A DNA stretch of 64,000 nucleotides from assembly GCF_003029735.1 (NCBI RefSeq), contig NZ_KZ686273.1, forward strand, positions 60,077-124,076, written 5' to 3'. The translations under genes were made by a program, and so were the position numbers. Positions 52,289 through 60,012 of the stretch are shown here, piece by piece. Numbering within the stretch: the first letter of the stretch is position 1; each line of letters begins with the position of its first letter. The notes beneath the pieces were generated by a model. That model worked only from the letters and a program-made list of their open reading frames with translations. It was not told the origin of the DNA and ran no database searches. The DNA comes from Pedobacter yulinensis. Lineage in GTDB: Bacteria > Bacteroidota > Bacteroidia > Sphingobacteriales > Sphingobacteriaceae.

Positions 52289-52593
52289 CGCCGTGCCGCC
52301 GGAAACATAAACAGGGCCAGTTCTCTCACGCCTGCCGGCGTAATGCTGTACGTGGGCGCTGTTGGCCCGCCCGTAAGGGGCTGTTCATGTACCCGGATCA
52401 GGCGCGCTTCTTCCAGGCGGCCCAAACAGAGGCCAAGGTCGGTTTCAGTATGTTTCTGGAGCCAGCTTTGATCCCGTTTCGGATTTTTCAAGATGATCTT
52501 CAGCAGTGCGAACAGTTCGAAGTTTCCGGGTCTGTTTTTTTGTGAAGGCTGCTGATCTGCAAGCAGGGAATGAAATGGATGGGGTAGTCTCAT
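52285..52593 (-). CDS. Small winged-helix-like protein
   Basis: 102 residues: two N-terminal helices (FELFALLKIILKN, WLQKHTETDLGLCLGRLEEARLI) form a helix-turn-helix, followed by a wing with PTYSITPAGVRELALFMF. This is the MarR/PadR-like transcriptional-regulator pattern, without an effector domain. The C-terminal TPAG motif also occurs in the small gene at 53650. It is convergent with the GH32 gene and may or may not regulate it. Confidence 0.7.
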   Translation of the reverse strand: MRLPHPFHSLLADQQPSQKNRPGNFELFALLKIILKNPKRDQSWLQKHTETDLGLCLGRLEEARLIRVHEQPLTGGPTAPTYSITPAGVRELALFMFPAARR

Positions 52594-52805
52594 AGGGTTT
52601 TTGTTGGTTAATCCTAAAGTTTGAAATTAACCACCGGAACTGCAATAGACTATCGTAAAAAAACCGCGACCGTCCCGCGCTATCCGATCAACAGGCCGTA
52701 AAAGGAAGACTTGGCAGGGATTACCGGCGGGAGGACCACGCGCCCGTGGCCCGGCGCTTTGCCGGACGGCCGGGATTCAGTATACTTGTTACCTACACTG
52801 TGATC

Positions 52806-53579
52806 ATGAAAATAGCAACATATAATGTGAATGGCGTGAATGGCCGGTTGCCGGTGCTGCTGCGCTGGCTTGAAGAATCTGCCCCCGATGTCGCCTGCCT
52901 GCAGGAGCTTAAAGCTCCGCAGGAGAAATTTCCACTCGAAGCGATCGAAGCTGCCGGTTACCAGGCGATCTGGCTTGGTCAGAAAAGCTGGAACGGCGTG
53001 GCCATTCTTTCCCGACACGATATTCAGGAAGCAACCCGCGGTTTGCCTGGCGATGATGATGACCTGCAGAGCCGTTACCTGGAGGCTGTGATCAAGGGTA
53101 TACATATTTGTTGCCTGTACCTGCCAAACGGCAACCCTGCACCGGGGCCAAAGTTCGATTACAAGCTGGCCTGGTTCAAACGGCTGCTTAGCCATGCCCA
53201 AACACATGTCAAAACCGATGTGCCAGTCGTAATCACAGGCGATTTTAATGTGATGCCAACTGAACTGGATGTCTATAAACCCGAGCGCTGGGTGGATGAT
53301 GCGCTGTTCAGGCCGGAGACCCGCCAGGCTTTTCATGAACTTGTAGCGCAGGGCTGGACCGATGCCCTGCGAAAACTCTACCCCGGCGAAACGATCTATA
53401 CGTTCTGGGATTACTTTCGCAATGCTTACGGGCGAAATGCCGGCCTGCGCATTGATCATTTTCTTTTGAACGCAGCGCTTGAACCGCGCCTGAAGGCAGG
53501 CGGCGTGGATAAAAATGTGAGGGGCTGGGAAAAGACAAGCGACCATGCACCCGTCTGGATTGAAATAAGCGAAGACTGA
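52806..53579 (+). CDS. xth: Exodeoxyribonuclease III
   Basis: A 257-residue AP endonuclease/3'-5' exonuclease of the ExoIII family, acting in base-excision repair. Motifs: ATYNVNGVNGR (residues 4-14), LQELKAPQEKFP (catalytic Glu), GDFNVMPTELD, and the C-terminal LRIDHFLL and SDHAPVWIEI (catalytic His). An in-frame start at 52746 is possible, but ATG 52806 gives the standard MKIATYN N-terminus. Confidence 0.96.
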   Translation: MKIATYNVNGVNGRLPVLLRWLEESAPDVACLQELKAPQEKFPLEAIEAAGYQAIWLGQKSWNGVAILSRHDIQEATRGLPGDDDDLQSRYLEAVIKGIHICCLYLPNGNPAPGPKFDYKLAWFKRLLSHAQTHVKTDVPVVITGDFNVMPTELDVYKPERWVDDALFRPETRQAFHELVAQGWTDALRKLYPGETIYTFWDYFRNAYGRNAGLRIDHFLLNAALEPRLKAGGVDKNVRGWEKTSDHAPVWIEISED

Positions 53580-53649
53580 CGGCGCCTAAACATCCTGTTC
53601 TCCCTGTTGTTATTCTGTAAAATAACTTATACCAGTAAAACGAAAAAAC

Positions 53650-53853
53650 ATGGAACGTGAACAAATCTGGAACTTGCTCGAAATCATTGAACAGCAGGTC
53701 AGCTCGTCCATCCTGGGCGGTAGGGAAGACGACTATGAGGAATTGGAAAGACTTGGCTATATACATATTGACCGCAGCAGTATTCAGCACGCGGCCAGCC
53801 TGACACCTGCCGGCGAAGCTTATCTCAGCGAACTCAGGCACGCCGGTACTTAA
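53650..53853 (+). CDS. Small hypothetical protein with a winged-helix-like C-terminus
   Basis: 67 residues: an N-terminal helix (EREQIWNLLEIIEQQVSSS), an acidic segment (GREDDYEELERLG) and ASLTPAGEAYLSEL, resembling the wing and last helix of small winged-helix proteins. Its stop shares TTAA with the convergent mscS stop. No function can be assigned; coding status rests on the clean start, frame and family-like motif. Confidence 0.6.
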   Translation: MEREQIWNLLEIIEQQVSSSILGGREDDYEELERLGYIHIDRSSIQHAASLTPAGEAYLSELRHAGT

Positions 53854-54968
53854 ACGTCTTGCACGGCCTGCTCAGCGCCCATGCCTGGCGGCAAACGCGA
53901 AGAATGTGATGGCAGGGTGATATCGGCCCGGGTCTTGGGCAGGCTTTGCGGGTACTCCTCGCGCAGAAACGCGATCATTTTTTCCCTGACCTCACACCTC
54001 AAATCGAAAGCCTGCGAAGAGTTCCGGGCGCTAAGCAGCAACCTGACCTCAATCACGTCCTGTTTTGAATCGGTAACATGGATTACATTTACCCGTTTGT
54101 CCCAAAGCGGATGGTCTGTCAGGATCTCCGTGAGTTTATCGCGCATCGCTGCGATGGGCGCGTCATAGTCCAGGTAAAGAAATACCGTGCCAAGCAGCTG
54201 GGCCGATACGCGCGTCCAGTTCTGGAAAGGTTTTTCTATAAAATACGTAATAGGCAGGATGAGCCGGCGCTGATCCCAGATGCTCACGACAACGTAGGTG
54301 AGGGTAATTTCTTCTACCCGTCCCCATTCTCCTTCTACGACCAGAACATCGTCAATTCGAATGGGTTGCGTAAATGCAATCTGAAACCCTGCGAGCAAGT
54401 TCCCCAGCGATTTTTGCGCAGCAAAACCGATAATGATACCACCTATACCAACACCTGTCAGTAACCCTGTGCCTATCTTACGCATGCTCTCGAAACTCAG
54501 CAAAACAACCGCTATGGTCAGGATAACGATGAGCGACACCAGGAACTTGCGCACGAACTGCAATTGCGTGCGTACCTTCCGCTCTTTCAGGTTGTCTTCT
54601 TTATTAAGGTCGTAGCGGTGGTAAAAGTAGTCTTCCAGAACCTTGATGGTCCGGATGATGATGAGTGCAAAATTGATGGTCAGGGCAATTTCAACCAATT
54701 TATTGAGTGCCCGCCCCGCATGGCTTTCCAACCCCATGTAGTCCAGGCTGAAATTAAAAAACAGCAAGGGCACGAACGATGTAACCGGTCCGGCCAGCCG
54801 CCTGATGATGGCATCGATCAGGAAGTTGGGCCAGAGCCGCGCAAGTCCCCTGAAACTTTTGCTGATGACGACTTTAACGATCAGTCCAAGGATAATGGCT
54901 GCCGAGCCGATGATCAGGTTGCGCAGCAGCGGATGAAAGTCAAGTTTTGCTAAAAGGTCTTCCTGCAT
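53850..54968 (-). CDS. MscS family mechanosensitive ion channel
   Basis: 372 residues. Four hydrophobic segments (about 16-40, 55-80, 93-115 and 140-170) precede the pore helix and MscS beta domain, recognisable from GLLTGVGIGGIIIGFAAQKSLGNLLAGFQIAFTQPIRIDD and VEEITLTYVVVSIWDQRRLILPITYF. The channel releases osmolytes on hypo-osmotic shock. A TTG start at 54989 is also in frame; ATG 54968 is chosen. A strong hairpin lies directly before this ATG. The C-terminus ends after LPSHSSRLPPGMG, without a long extra domain. Confidence 0.9.
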   Translation of the reverse strand: MQEDLLAKLDFHPLLRNLIIGSAAIILGLIVKVVISKSFRGLARLWPNFLIDAIIRRLAGPVTSFVPLLFFNFSLDYMGLESHAGRALNKLVEIALTINFALIIIRTIKVLEDYFYHRYDLNKEDNLKERKVRTQLQFVRKFLVSLIVILTIAVVLLSFESMRKIGTGLLTGVGIGGIIIGFAAQKSLGNLLAGFQIAFTQPIRIDDVLVVEGEWGRVEEITLTYVVVSIWDQRRLILPITYFIEKPFQNWTRVSAQLLGTVFLYLDYDAPIAAMRDKLTEILTDHPLWDKRVNVIHVTDSKQDVIEVRLLLSARNSSQAFDLRCEVREKMIAFLREEYPQSLPKTRADITLPSHSSRLPPGMGAEQAVQDV

Positions 54969-54969
54969 G

Positions 54970-55005
54970 GTGTGTTGTGCTAAAGTCAATGCTTTAACAA
55001 CACAC
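54970..55005 (-). promoter_or_regulatory. Hairpin abutting the mscS start codon
   Basis: On the minus strand GTGTGTTG (55005-54998) pairs with CAACACAC (54977-54970), extended by TAAAG/CTTTA across a small internal loop, with loop CATTGA. The 3' arm ends one base before the ATG. It may control ribosome access. Confidence 0.6.
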
Positions 55006-55098
55006 TTCGCTGATGGTTTTTACAGGTGCCGGCTTGTTGGGCGGTAATCAGTCATAAGGCTTGCTTGCCGCTCAAAACCAGGCCATATACTTTGTCGT

Positions 55099-55500
55099 TT
55101 ACCGCTTGCGGTGAATGATAAAGCCATTTTCAACCTTTTCCATGCCGGTTTTCGGGTAGTAATTGATTGCAGCCGGTGCAGCCAGGAGCAGGATGATGTT
55201 CTCATCAGATACAGCTTGCTGTGTGTGCTTTAACAGTTCCCTGCCAATGCCCGATTTCTGGTAGGCTTTTTTTACAGCCAGATCGGCCAGGTAAAGACTC
55301 CACGAATAATCGGTAATGGACCGTGAAACGCCGACCAGTTCCTCTCCATGCCAGGCCGTGATGACCAGGTCAGAATTGTTATACATGCGCTCGATCCGGG
55401 CGGGGTCGCCGGTGGGCCGGCGCAGGCCGGCATCGTCATACAGTTCGATCACTTCCTGCACGCTAGGCAGATAGTCTGTTTTATAGGTTATTTCCATCAT
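55099..55500 (-). CDS. GNAT family N-acetyltransferase
   Basis: 133 residues: SLYLADLAVKKAYQKSGIGRELLKHTQQAV (about residues 68-97) is the acetyl-CoA binding motif A (QKSGIG), and NYYPKTGMEKVENGFI is motif B. Its 5' end overlaps the 3' end of the AhpD-like gene by 20 bases, so the two are co-transcribed and probably translationally coupled. Substrate unknown; this class often acetylates small amines or polyamines. Confidence 0.9.
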   Translation of the reverse strand: MMEITYKTDYLPSVQEVIELYDDAGLRRPTGDPARIERMYNNSDLVITAWHGEELVGVSRSITDYSWSLYLADLAVKKAYQKSGIGRELLKHTQQAVSDENIILLLAAPAAINYYPKTGMEKVENGFIIHRKR

Positions 55501-55948
55501 AAAGGGGAGATTGAGCAGGCATTCGCCCGGTGGTTATTCCGACACGGTTCCAGGCATTCATGGCAATGATGCCCATGAGCACCGCAGTAAAGTACTTTTC
55601 CCCCAGCAGCGCATGGGCTGGCTGGTAGATTTCATCGGGTACGCCCTTTACACTAATGTTCGTTACGCTTTCAGCCAGGCTGAGAATAGCCTGTTCCTGT
55701 TCATCGAACAGGTCGGTTTCCCGCCAGCAGGGCAGCAGCAGGATGCGTTGCATGGACTCGCCATATTTTAACGCATCGCGGGTATGTTTGTCGATACAAA
55801 AGGAACATCCGTTGAGCTGCGATACGCGGATCTTGATCAGTTCTGCATGTATGGGGCTTAGCGGACTTGCCGCGAGGTATTGCTCAAATGCCAGCATGGT
55901 CCGGAAAGCCTGTGGATCTGAGTCTTGTAAAAATTGACGTTTTTGCAT
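55481..55948 (-). CDS. Carboxymuconolactone decarboxylase/AhpD-like protein
   Basis: 155 residues of the AhpD-like all-helical fold. The redox motif is CSFCIDKH (Cys48, Cys51, His55), as in alkylhydroperoxidase-type members, preceded by LIKIRVSQLNG. Members reduce peroxides or act as decarboxylases; the CxxC-x3-H signature favours an antioxidant role. First gene of a two-gene unit with the GNAT gene, divergent from a MocR/PdxR-type regulator 82 bases away. Confidence 0.92.
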   Translation of the reverse strand: MQKRQFLQDSDPQAFRTMLAFEQYLAASPLSPIHAELIKIRVSQLNGCSFCIDKHTRDALKYGESMQRILLLPCWRETDLFDEQEQAILSLAESVTNISVKGVPDEIYQPAHALLGEKYFTAVLMGIIAMNAWNRVGITTGRMPAQSPLYDGNNL

Positions 55949-55991
55949 GTGTTACTGAAATTTTCCAGCCGAAATTAAAAAGCTAAAGGAC

Positions 55992-55999
55992 TATCTTTG
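55992..55999 (+). promoter_or_regulatory. -7 box of the MocR/PdxR-like gene
   Basis: TATCTTTG, an exact TAnnTTTG match, lies 31 bases before the ATG at 56031. The -33 box is poor. On the other strand TAATTTCG (55977-55970) could serve the divergent AhpD-like gene, so both promoters lie in an 82-bp gap where the regulator could bind. Confidence 0.5.
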
Positions 56000-56030
56000 G
56001 AATCCAGAAATGAAAAAATAAGTAGTCCAG

Positions 56031-57515
56031 ATGCTCCCGTTTGAAAACCTGGTCCGCATTGACCGCGGCCTCAGGCAGCCTGCCTACCAGCAGATTGCTT
56101 CAGCTTTGCAAAAACACATCCGGCAGGGAACCATTGCTCCGGGGCTGCTTTTGCCGGGAACCCGCGAAATGGCACGTGTGCTCTCGGTACACCGCAAGAC
56201 CATCATTGCCGCATACGATGAACTGGCTGCCCAGGGCTGGCTGGAGGTGGAACCCAAACGCGGCTTCCGGGTAACGCCGGGCCTTCCTGAAGTGCAGGTA
56301 AACCGGCCGGGAGATCCCGCGTTCGGTCCTGCGACCTTCTCCACTGGGTTTTATCGCCTGGAGCCTGAAATTCCACCCATACCCGTTCCTGCGCAGGCCG
56401 GGCCCTATCGTCTGGCCATAGACGATGGACACCCCGACCCGCGGCTGGCTCCTGTTGAACTCCTGCTGCGCGAATACAGAAGCAGGTTCAGGCGCAACCG
56501 CCATGTGGTCCGGCCCCTGGAAAACGGGGCAGCCGGTGCAGCCAGGTTGCGCGAAACGCTCAGTGCATTTCTTGCACAGACACGCGGCCTGCAGGCGGCT
56601 GCAGCAAACATCATGATCACCCACGGAGCCCAGATGGCCATTTTTCTGGCAGCCAGAATGTTGCTGCGTCCGGGCGATGTAGTGTTGGTCGGCGAACCCG
56701 GTTATTATGTAGCAAACCAGTTGTTTGAAGAGCTTGGCGCCAGTGTGGTTCGCGTACCGGTTGATGACACCGGGATAGACACCAGAACAGTTGCAGACAT
56801 TTGTCGGAAGGAAGCAGTTCGCGCTTTGTACATTGTACCACACCACCACCATCCCACAACGGTAACGCTCAGCCCGGAAAGGCGCATGAAACTCCTGGCG
56901 CTGGCCCGCGAATATGATTTCGCCATTATCGAAGATGATTACGATTTTGATTTCCACTATAGCAGCGCACCGTATCTTCCGCTCGCTGCAAGCGGCGGCC
57001 AGGACCGGGTCATTTATATCGGCTCGTTCGGAAAAGCGCTGACAACTACCATTCGTATCGGCTTCATGGTGGCCGCGGCCGATCTGATTGTTCAGGCGGC
57101 AGCCTGCAGGCGCCTTGTGGAGCTGCGCGGCGATACCCAGATGGAAGAGGCACTTGCTGTGCTGATTGAGAACGGCACCATGGCCCGGCATCTGAAAAAG
57201 GTCAACAAAATTTACCGGGAACGGCGCGACTTATTGTGCCGGTTGCTCGAGGAGCAACTCGGTCATGTGATCAGGTTTTCAAAGCCTGACGGCGGAATGG
57301 CGGTCTGGACCCGCTTTGAGCCGGCCTTTCCCCTCGCCGCAATTTCAGATGCGGTAGCACGGAAGGGATTGTTCATGCACAAGGGCACATTATTCGATTC
57401 GCCGGGTCAAAGCTACCACGCCATCCGATTTGGTTTCGCTTCCCTGAATGAGCAGGAGCTGCGCGAGGCGGTATCGCTCATCCGGCAGGCTTGCGACAGC
57501 CTGCAGATGCCATAA
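56031..57515 (+). CDS. MocR/PdxR-like transcriptional regulator with aminotransferase domain
   Basis: 494 residues. The N-terminal GntR winged helix (about 10-80; QPAYQQIASALQKHIRQG, LPGTREMARVLSVHRKTIIAAYDEL) is joined by a linker to a fold type I aminotransferase domain (about 125-490). The PLP lysine is Lys335 in YIGSFGKALT (family consensus SFSK; here Gly replaces the second Ser), and the PLP-contacting IIEDDYDFDF and HHHHPTTVTLS segments are present. These proteins sense PLP-linked amino compounds and usually regulate a divergent gene, here the AhpD-like/GNAT pair. Target and effector are inferred from position. Confidence 0.93.
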   Translation: MLPFENLVRIDRGLRQPAYQQIASALQKHIRQGTIAPGLLLPGTREMARVLSVHRKTIIAAYDELAAQGWLEVEPKRGFRVTPGLPEVQVNRPGDPAFGPATFSTGFYRLEPEIPPIPVPAQAGPYRLAIDDGHPDPRLAPVELLLREYRSRFRRNRHVVRPLENGAAGAARLRETLSAFLAQTRGLQAAAANIMITHGAQMAIFLAARMLLRPGDVVLVGEPGYYVANQLFEELGASVVRVPVDDTGIDTRTVADICRKEAVRALYIVPHHHHPTTVTLSPERRMKLLALAREYDFAIIEDDYDFDFHYSSAPYLPLAASGGQDRVIYIGSFGKALTTTIRIGFMVAAADLIVQAAACRRLVELRGDTQMEEALAVLIENGTMARHLKKVNKIYRERRDLLCRLLEEQLGHVIRFSKPDGGMAVWTRFEPAFPLAAISDAVARKGLFMHKGTLFDSPGQSYHAIRFGFASLNEQELREAVSLIRQACDSLQMP

Positions 57516-57544
57516 AAAAGGCCCGCAGCGGATCGCCGCAGGCC
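57514..57544 (-). terminator. Terminator of SusCD locus 2
   Basis: On the minus strand GGCCTGCGGC (57544-57535) pairs with a 10-base arm ending at 57521 (two G-U pairs, loop GATC), followed by CC and six Ts to 57514. It lies just after the TlpA-like gene. Confidence 0.65.
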
Positions 57545-57563
57545 GAACAAACCAAACAAACAA

Positions 57564-58562
57564 TTATTTTGCACTGAAAACTTCAGCCAGTTTTTTTTCG
57601 AGTTCTGCGCCGTACAGGTTCCTGGCAATGATGACCCCATTCGGATCGATCAGGACATTGGCCGGGATGGCCCGCACCCCGTAGAGTTTGGCCGGTGCAC
57701 TGTTCCAGAACTGCAGATCAGATACCTGCGGCCAGTCCAGCTTGTCATCCCTGATCGCCTTCACCCAGCTGTCTTTGTCGCGGTCGAGCGACACGCCGAA
57801 GACTGAAAACCCTTTCGACCTGTATTTCTGAAACAGCCTGACCACATTCGGATTTTCTGCACGGCAGGGCGGGCACCATGATGCCCAAAAATCGATCAGG
57901 ACGTATTTACCGAAATGATCGCTAAGCCTGATGGTCCTGCCCTCTGGCGTGGTACCGCTGAAATCCCTGGCGCGATTACCGGGTTGAACGGCTTGCAGGA
58001 CGGGAACAAGCGCCTTCAGCGTTGTTACATATGCAGTTTGCTGCAGTGAGGGGTCAAGCTGGCCAATGTGGGTGCTGAGCTGTTCCGGACTGAGCCGGTA
58101 GGACCATTCGCGGTACAGGACATAAGCAGCAACGATCGACGCCGGATGAGCTTTAATGAAGGCACCGATTTCCGGATCCCCCGCCTCGCGGTAGGCCAGA
58201 AAAATGTCCTGGCTAACAGAACCGGTTACGCGGGTGGCCCGGTAGCGCGCGGCCGAGTCCAGCTGCACGGTAATGGGTTTTGCCTCGAGGAAAATATAGT
58301 ACGGGCTCCTTTTCTGGTCAAACGTTAAGCCGTAAAGCTCGGGCAGCTCAACCCGGCTGCCGAAGCGGAATTTTCCGTTTTCGATGTTCGCGGAATCGAT
58401 GGTGCGGAACATCTTGTTGTGGAATTTCTGCAGGTATACTTTGCCTGAGCTAAGCGCCGGGCTTGTGCCGCTCAACTGCAGGTTTTGTTGGGCTAGGGCC
58501 GGTAAGACGGCGGCCAGTAACAGGGCATGCGCCGCGAGCCATTTCAAAAGCTGTTTTTTCAT
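57564..58562 (-). CDS. TlpA-like thioredoxin-family protein with DUF4369-type N-terminus
   Basis: 332 residues with a signal peptide (MKKQLLKWLAAHALLLAAVLPALA-Q). Residues 25-125 resemble the DUF4369 beta domain common in Bacteroidota, and residues 195-332 form an AhpC/TSA-thioredoxin domain with the redox motif WCPPC (Cys230, Cys233) and GVRAIPANVLIDPNG (cis-proline). It should act as a periplasmic thiol-disulphide oxidoreductase. It begins 7 bases after susD-2, so it is the third gene of the susC-susD-tlpA unit. Confidence 0.92.
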   Translation of the reverse strand: MKKQLLKWLAAHALLLAAVLPALAQQNLQLSGTSPALSSGKVYLQKFHNKMFRTIDSANIENGKFRFGSRVELPELYGLTFDQKRSPYYIFLEAKPITVQLDSAARYRATRVTGSVSQDIFLAYREAGDPEIGAFIKAHPASIVAAYVLYREWSYRLSPEQLSTHIGQLDPSLQQTAYVTTLKALVPVLQAVQPGNRARDFSGTTPEGRTIRLSDHFGKYVLIDFWASWCPPCRAENPNVVRLFQKYRSKGFSVFGVSLDRDKDSWVKAIRDDKLDWPQVSDLQFWNSAPAKLYGVRAIPANVLIDPNGVIIARNLYGAELEKKLAEVFSAK

Positions 58563-58569
58563 AATGTCT

Positions 58570-60003
58570 TTATTTAATGTCAAACCATAAGCGGGTGGTC
58601 AGGGCATCGGATCCCTGCCGGCGTACGGCATCGGTGTAACTTGTTTTGTTCAGCGCCTGTTCGGTTCCGGGATAAATGAACCGCAGGGGAATTTTGCCGT
58701 CTAAAACACCTGCCACGGCAGGGGCAAGCTGTGGATAGTCCAGCCTGCGCCACTCGGCATAGGCTTCGAGGCCCTGGCCAAAAAGTGACAGCCATTTCTG
58801 CTCGCCGATCGATTTGCGAAAGTTTCCGGGGTCGTATTGTACAGCAGGCTGCGCCAGGTAGGTGGAAATCGCCGCCGCATCTGCACCATAGTATTGCAGC
58901 GAAGCGGTGATGGCCTGCTGGTACAAGGATGCCGCATTTTCAGTGCTGAAGCCGCGGGCAGCAGCCTCGGCACGGTCAAAAAGACTTTCCGACCAGCTCA
59001 GAATGATGGCCGGGGCATTTGCTTTTGTAAAAAGGTCGCCGGGCTTCGAGGTTTTTGCAAAGCCCAGGTTAGCGGCATCGCCGGTGGTCAGCCCGTTGGG
59101 GATACCCACATACACTTCAGGCGTGGCTGTTGCGGTTTTGTTTGCGAAAACTGGCAGCCTGGGGTCGTTAAGCGCTTTCAGCCTGTCAACGATTGTTTTC
59201 GAGATCCGGTAGTCATCGCGTGTTTCAAAGATCCGGGCAACGGGGTTTTGGTTGGGCGACGAAAAATAGGGTAGCCTGGCGGTTTCGGTTTCGGAGGCAG
59301 GCAGCCCGGCCGGATGGGCCAGCACTTCTGCCACCGCCTGCCGGGCCAGTTCAGGTTCGCGGTCGGCAATCCGCAATGCAATCCGCAGCCTGAGTGCATT
59401 GGCAAAGCGGCTCCAGCGGCCAAGGTTTCCGCCAAAAACCGGATCGCCCTGAATGGCCGGACCTGCAGCATTGTAGGTGGCAAGCGCTGTTTTCAGTTCG
59501 GCCAGGAGGCCCAGGTATACAGTGCGCTGGTCGTCATATTTGGGTGTAAGTTTGCTGATGTCAAGCGCCTCGGTATATGGAATGTTGCCATAGGCATCGG
59601 TTAGCAGCAGGAATACCCAGCTTCTCAGCGTGAGGGCTGCGGCTTTGTAGTTCGGGTTTTTCTGCTCATCGCCCAGCCTGGCCAGCACATTCAGGTCGGC
59701 AAGGCTTTGTGTATAAAAACTGCGCCAGCCGCCTTCGAAACTGCCATTGGTAAAAATATACCGGTCTGCATCTGTATACTGGATCTTTGACCAGTGCTGA
59801 ACAAAAAGCAGGCTCGCATCCATGGTTGTGCCCGTGCTGTAATAAGTATCGCCGGCGGTTTTAACTGCGTTAGCCAGCAGGTAATCAGGTTGGGCAGTTT
59901 CCGCTTCATTGGGATTCCGGTTGGTATCCTGCAAGTCTTTTTTGCAGGCCTGAAGGCCGAACACGAGCAAGGCAAACAGGAATGTCTTTTTATATGGTAT
60001 CAT
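58570..60003 (-). CDS. SusD/RagB-like outer-membrane lipoprotein (locus 2)
   Basis: A 477-residue lipoprotein (lipidated Cys20 in GLQAC-KKD). It matches the shorter SusD-like_2 group: the N-terminal NRNPNEAETAQPDYLLANAV, the helical AALTLRSWVFLLLTDAYGNIPYTEAL region and the C-terminal SIGEQKWLSLFGQGLEAYAEWRRLDYP. The usual C-terminal RW.. motif of classic SusD proteins is absent. It works with the preceding SusC; nutrient unknown. Confidence 0.94.
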   Translation of the reverse strand: MIPYKKTFLFALLVFGLQACKKDLQDTNRNPNEAETAQPDYLLANAVKTAGDTYYSTGTTMDASLLFVQHWSKIQYTDADRYIFTNGSFEGGWRSFYTQSLADLNVLARLGDEQKNPNYKAAALTLRSWVFLLLTDAYGNIPYTEALDISKLTPKYDDQRTVYLGLLAELKTALATYNAAGPAIQGDPVFGGNLGRWSRFANALRLRIALRIADREPELARQAVAEVLAHPAGLPASETETARLPYFSSPNQNPVARIFETRDDYRISKTIVDRLKALNDPRLPVFANKTATATPEVYVGIPNGLTTGDAANLGFAKTSKPGDLFTKANAPAIILSWSESLFDRAEAAARGFSTENAASLYQQAITASLQYYGADAAAISTYLAQPAVQYDPGNFRKSIGEQKWLSLFGQGLEAYAEWRRLDYPQLAPAVAGVLDGKIPLRFIYPGTEQALNKTSYTDAVRRQGSDALTTRLWFDIK

Positions 60004-60012
60004 GACAGGTAG

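Noticed and set aside
52680..53546. 288-codon minus-strand open frame
   Set aside because: It lies antisense to exonuclease III, whose catalytic motifs are all present; the antisense product resembles nothing.
56100..57191. 363-codon minus-strand open frame
   Set aside because: Antisense to the MocR/PdxR-like gene with clear HTH and PLP motifs; typical shadow frame in a GC-rich coding region.
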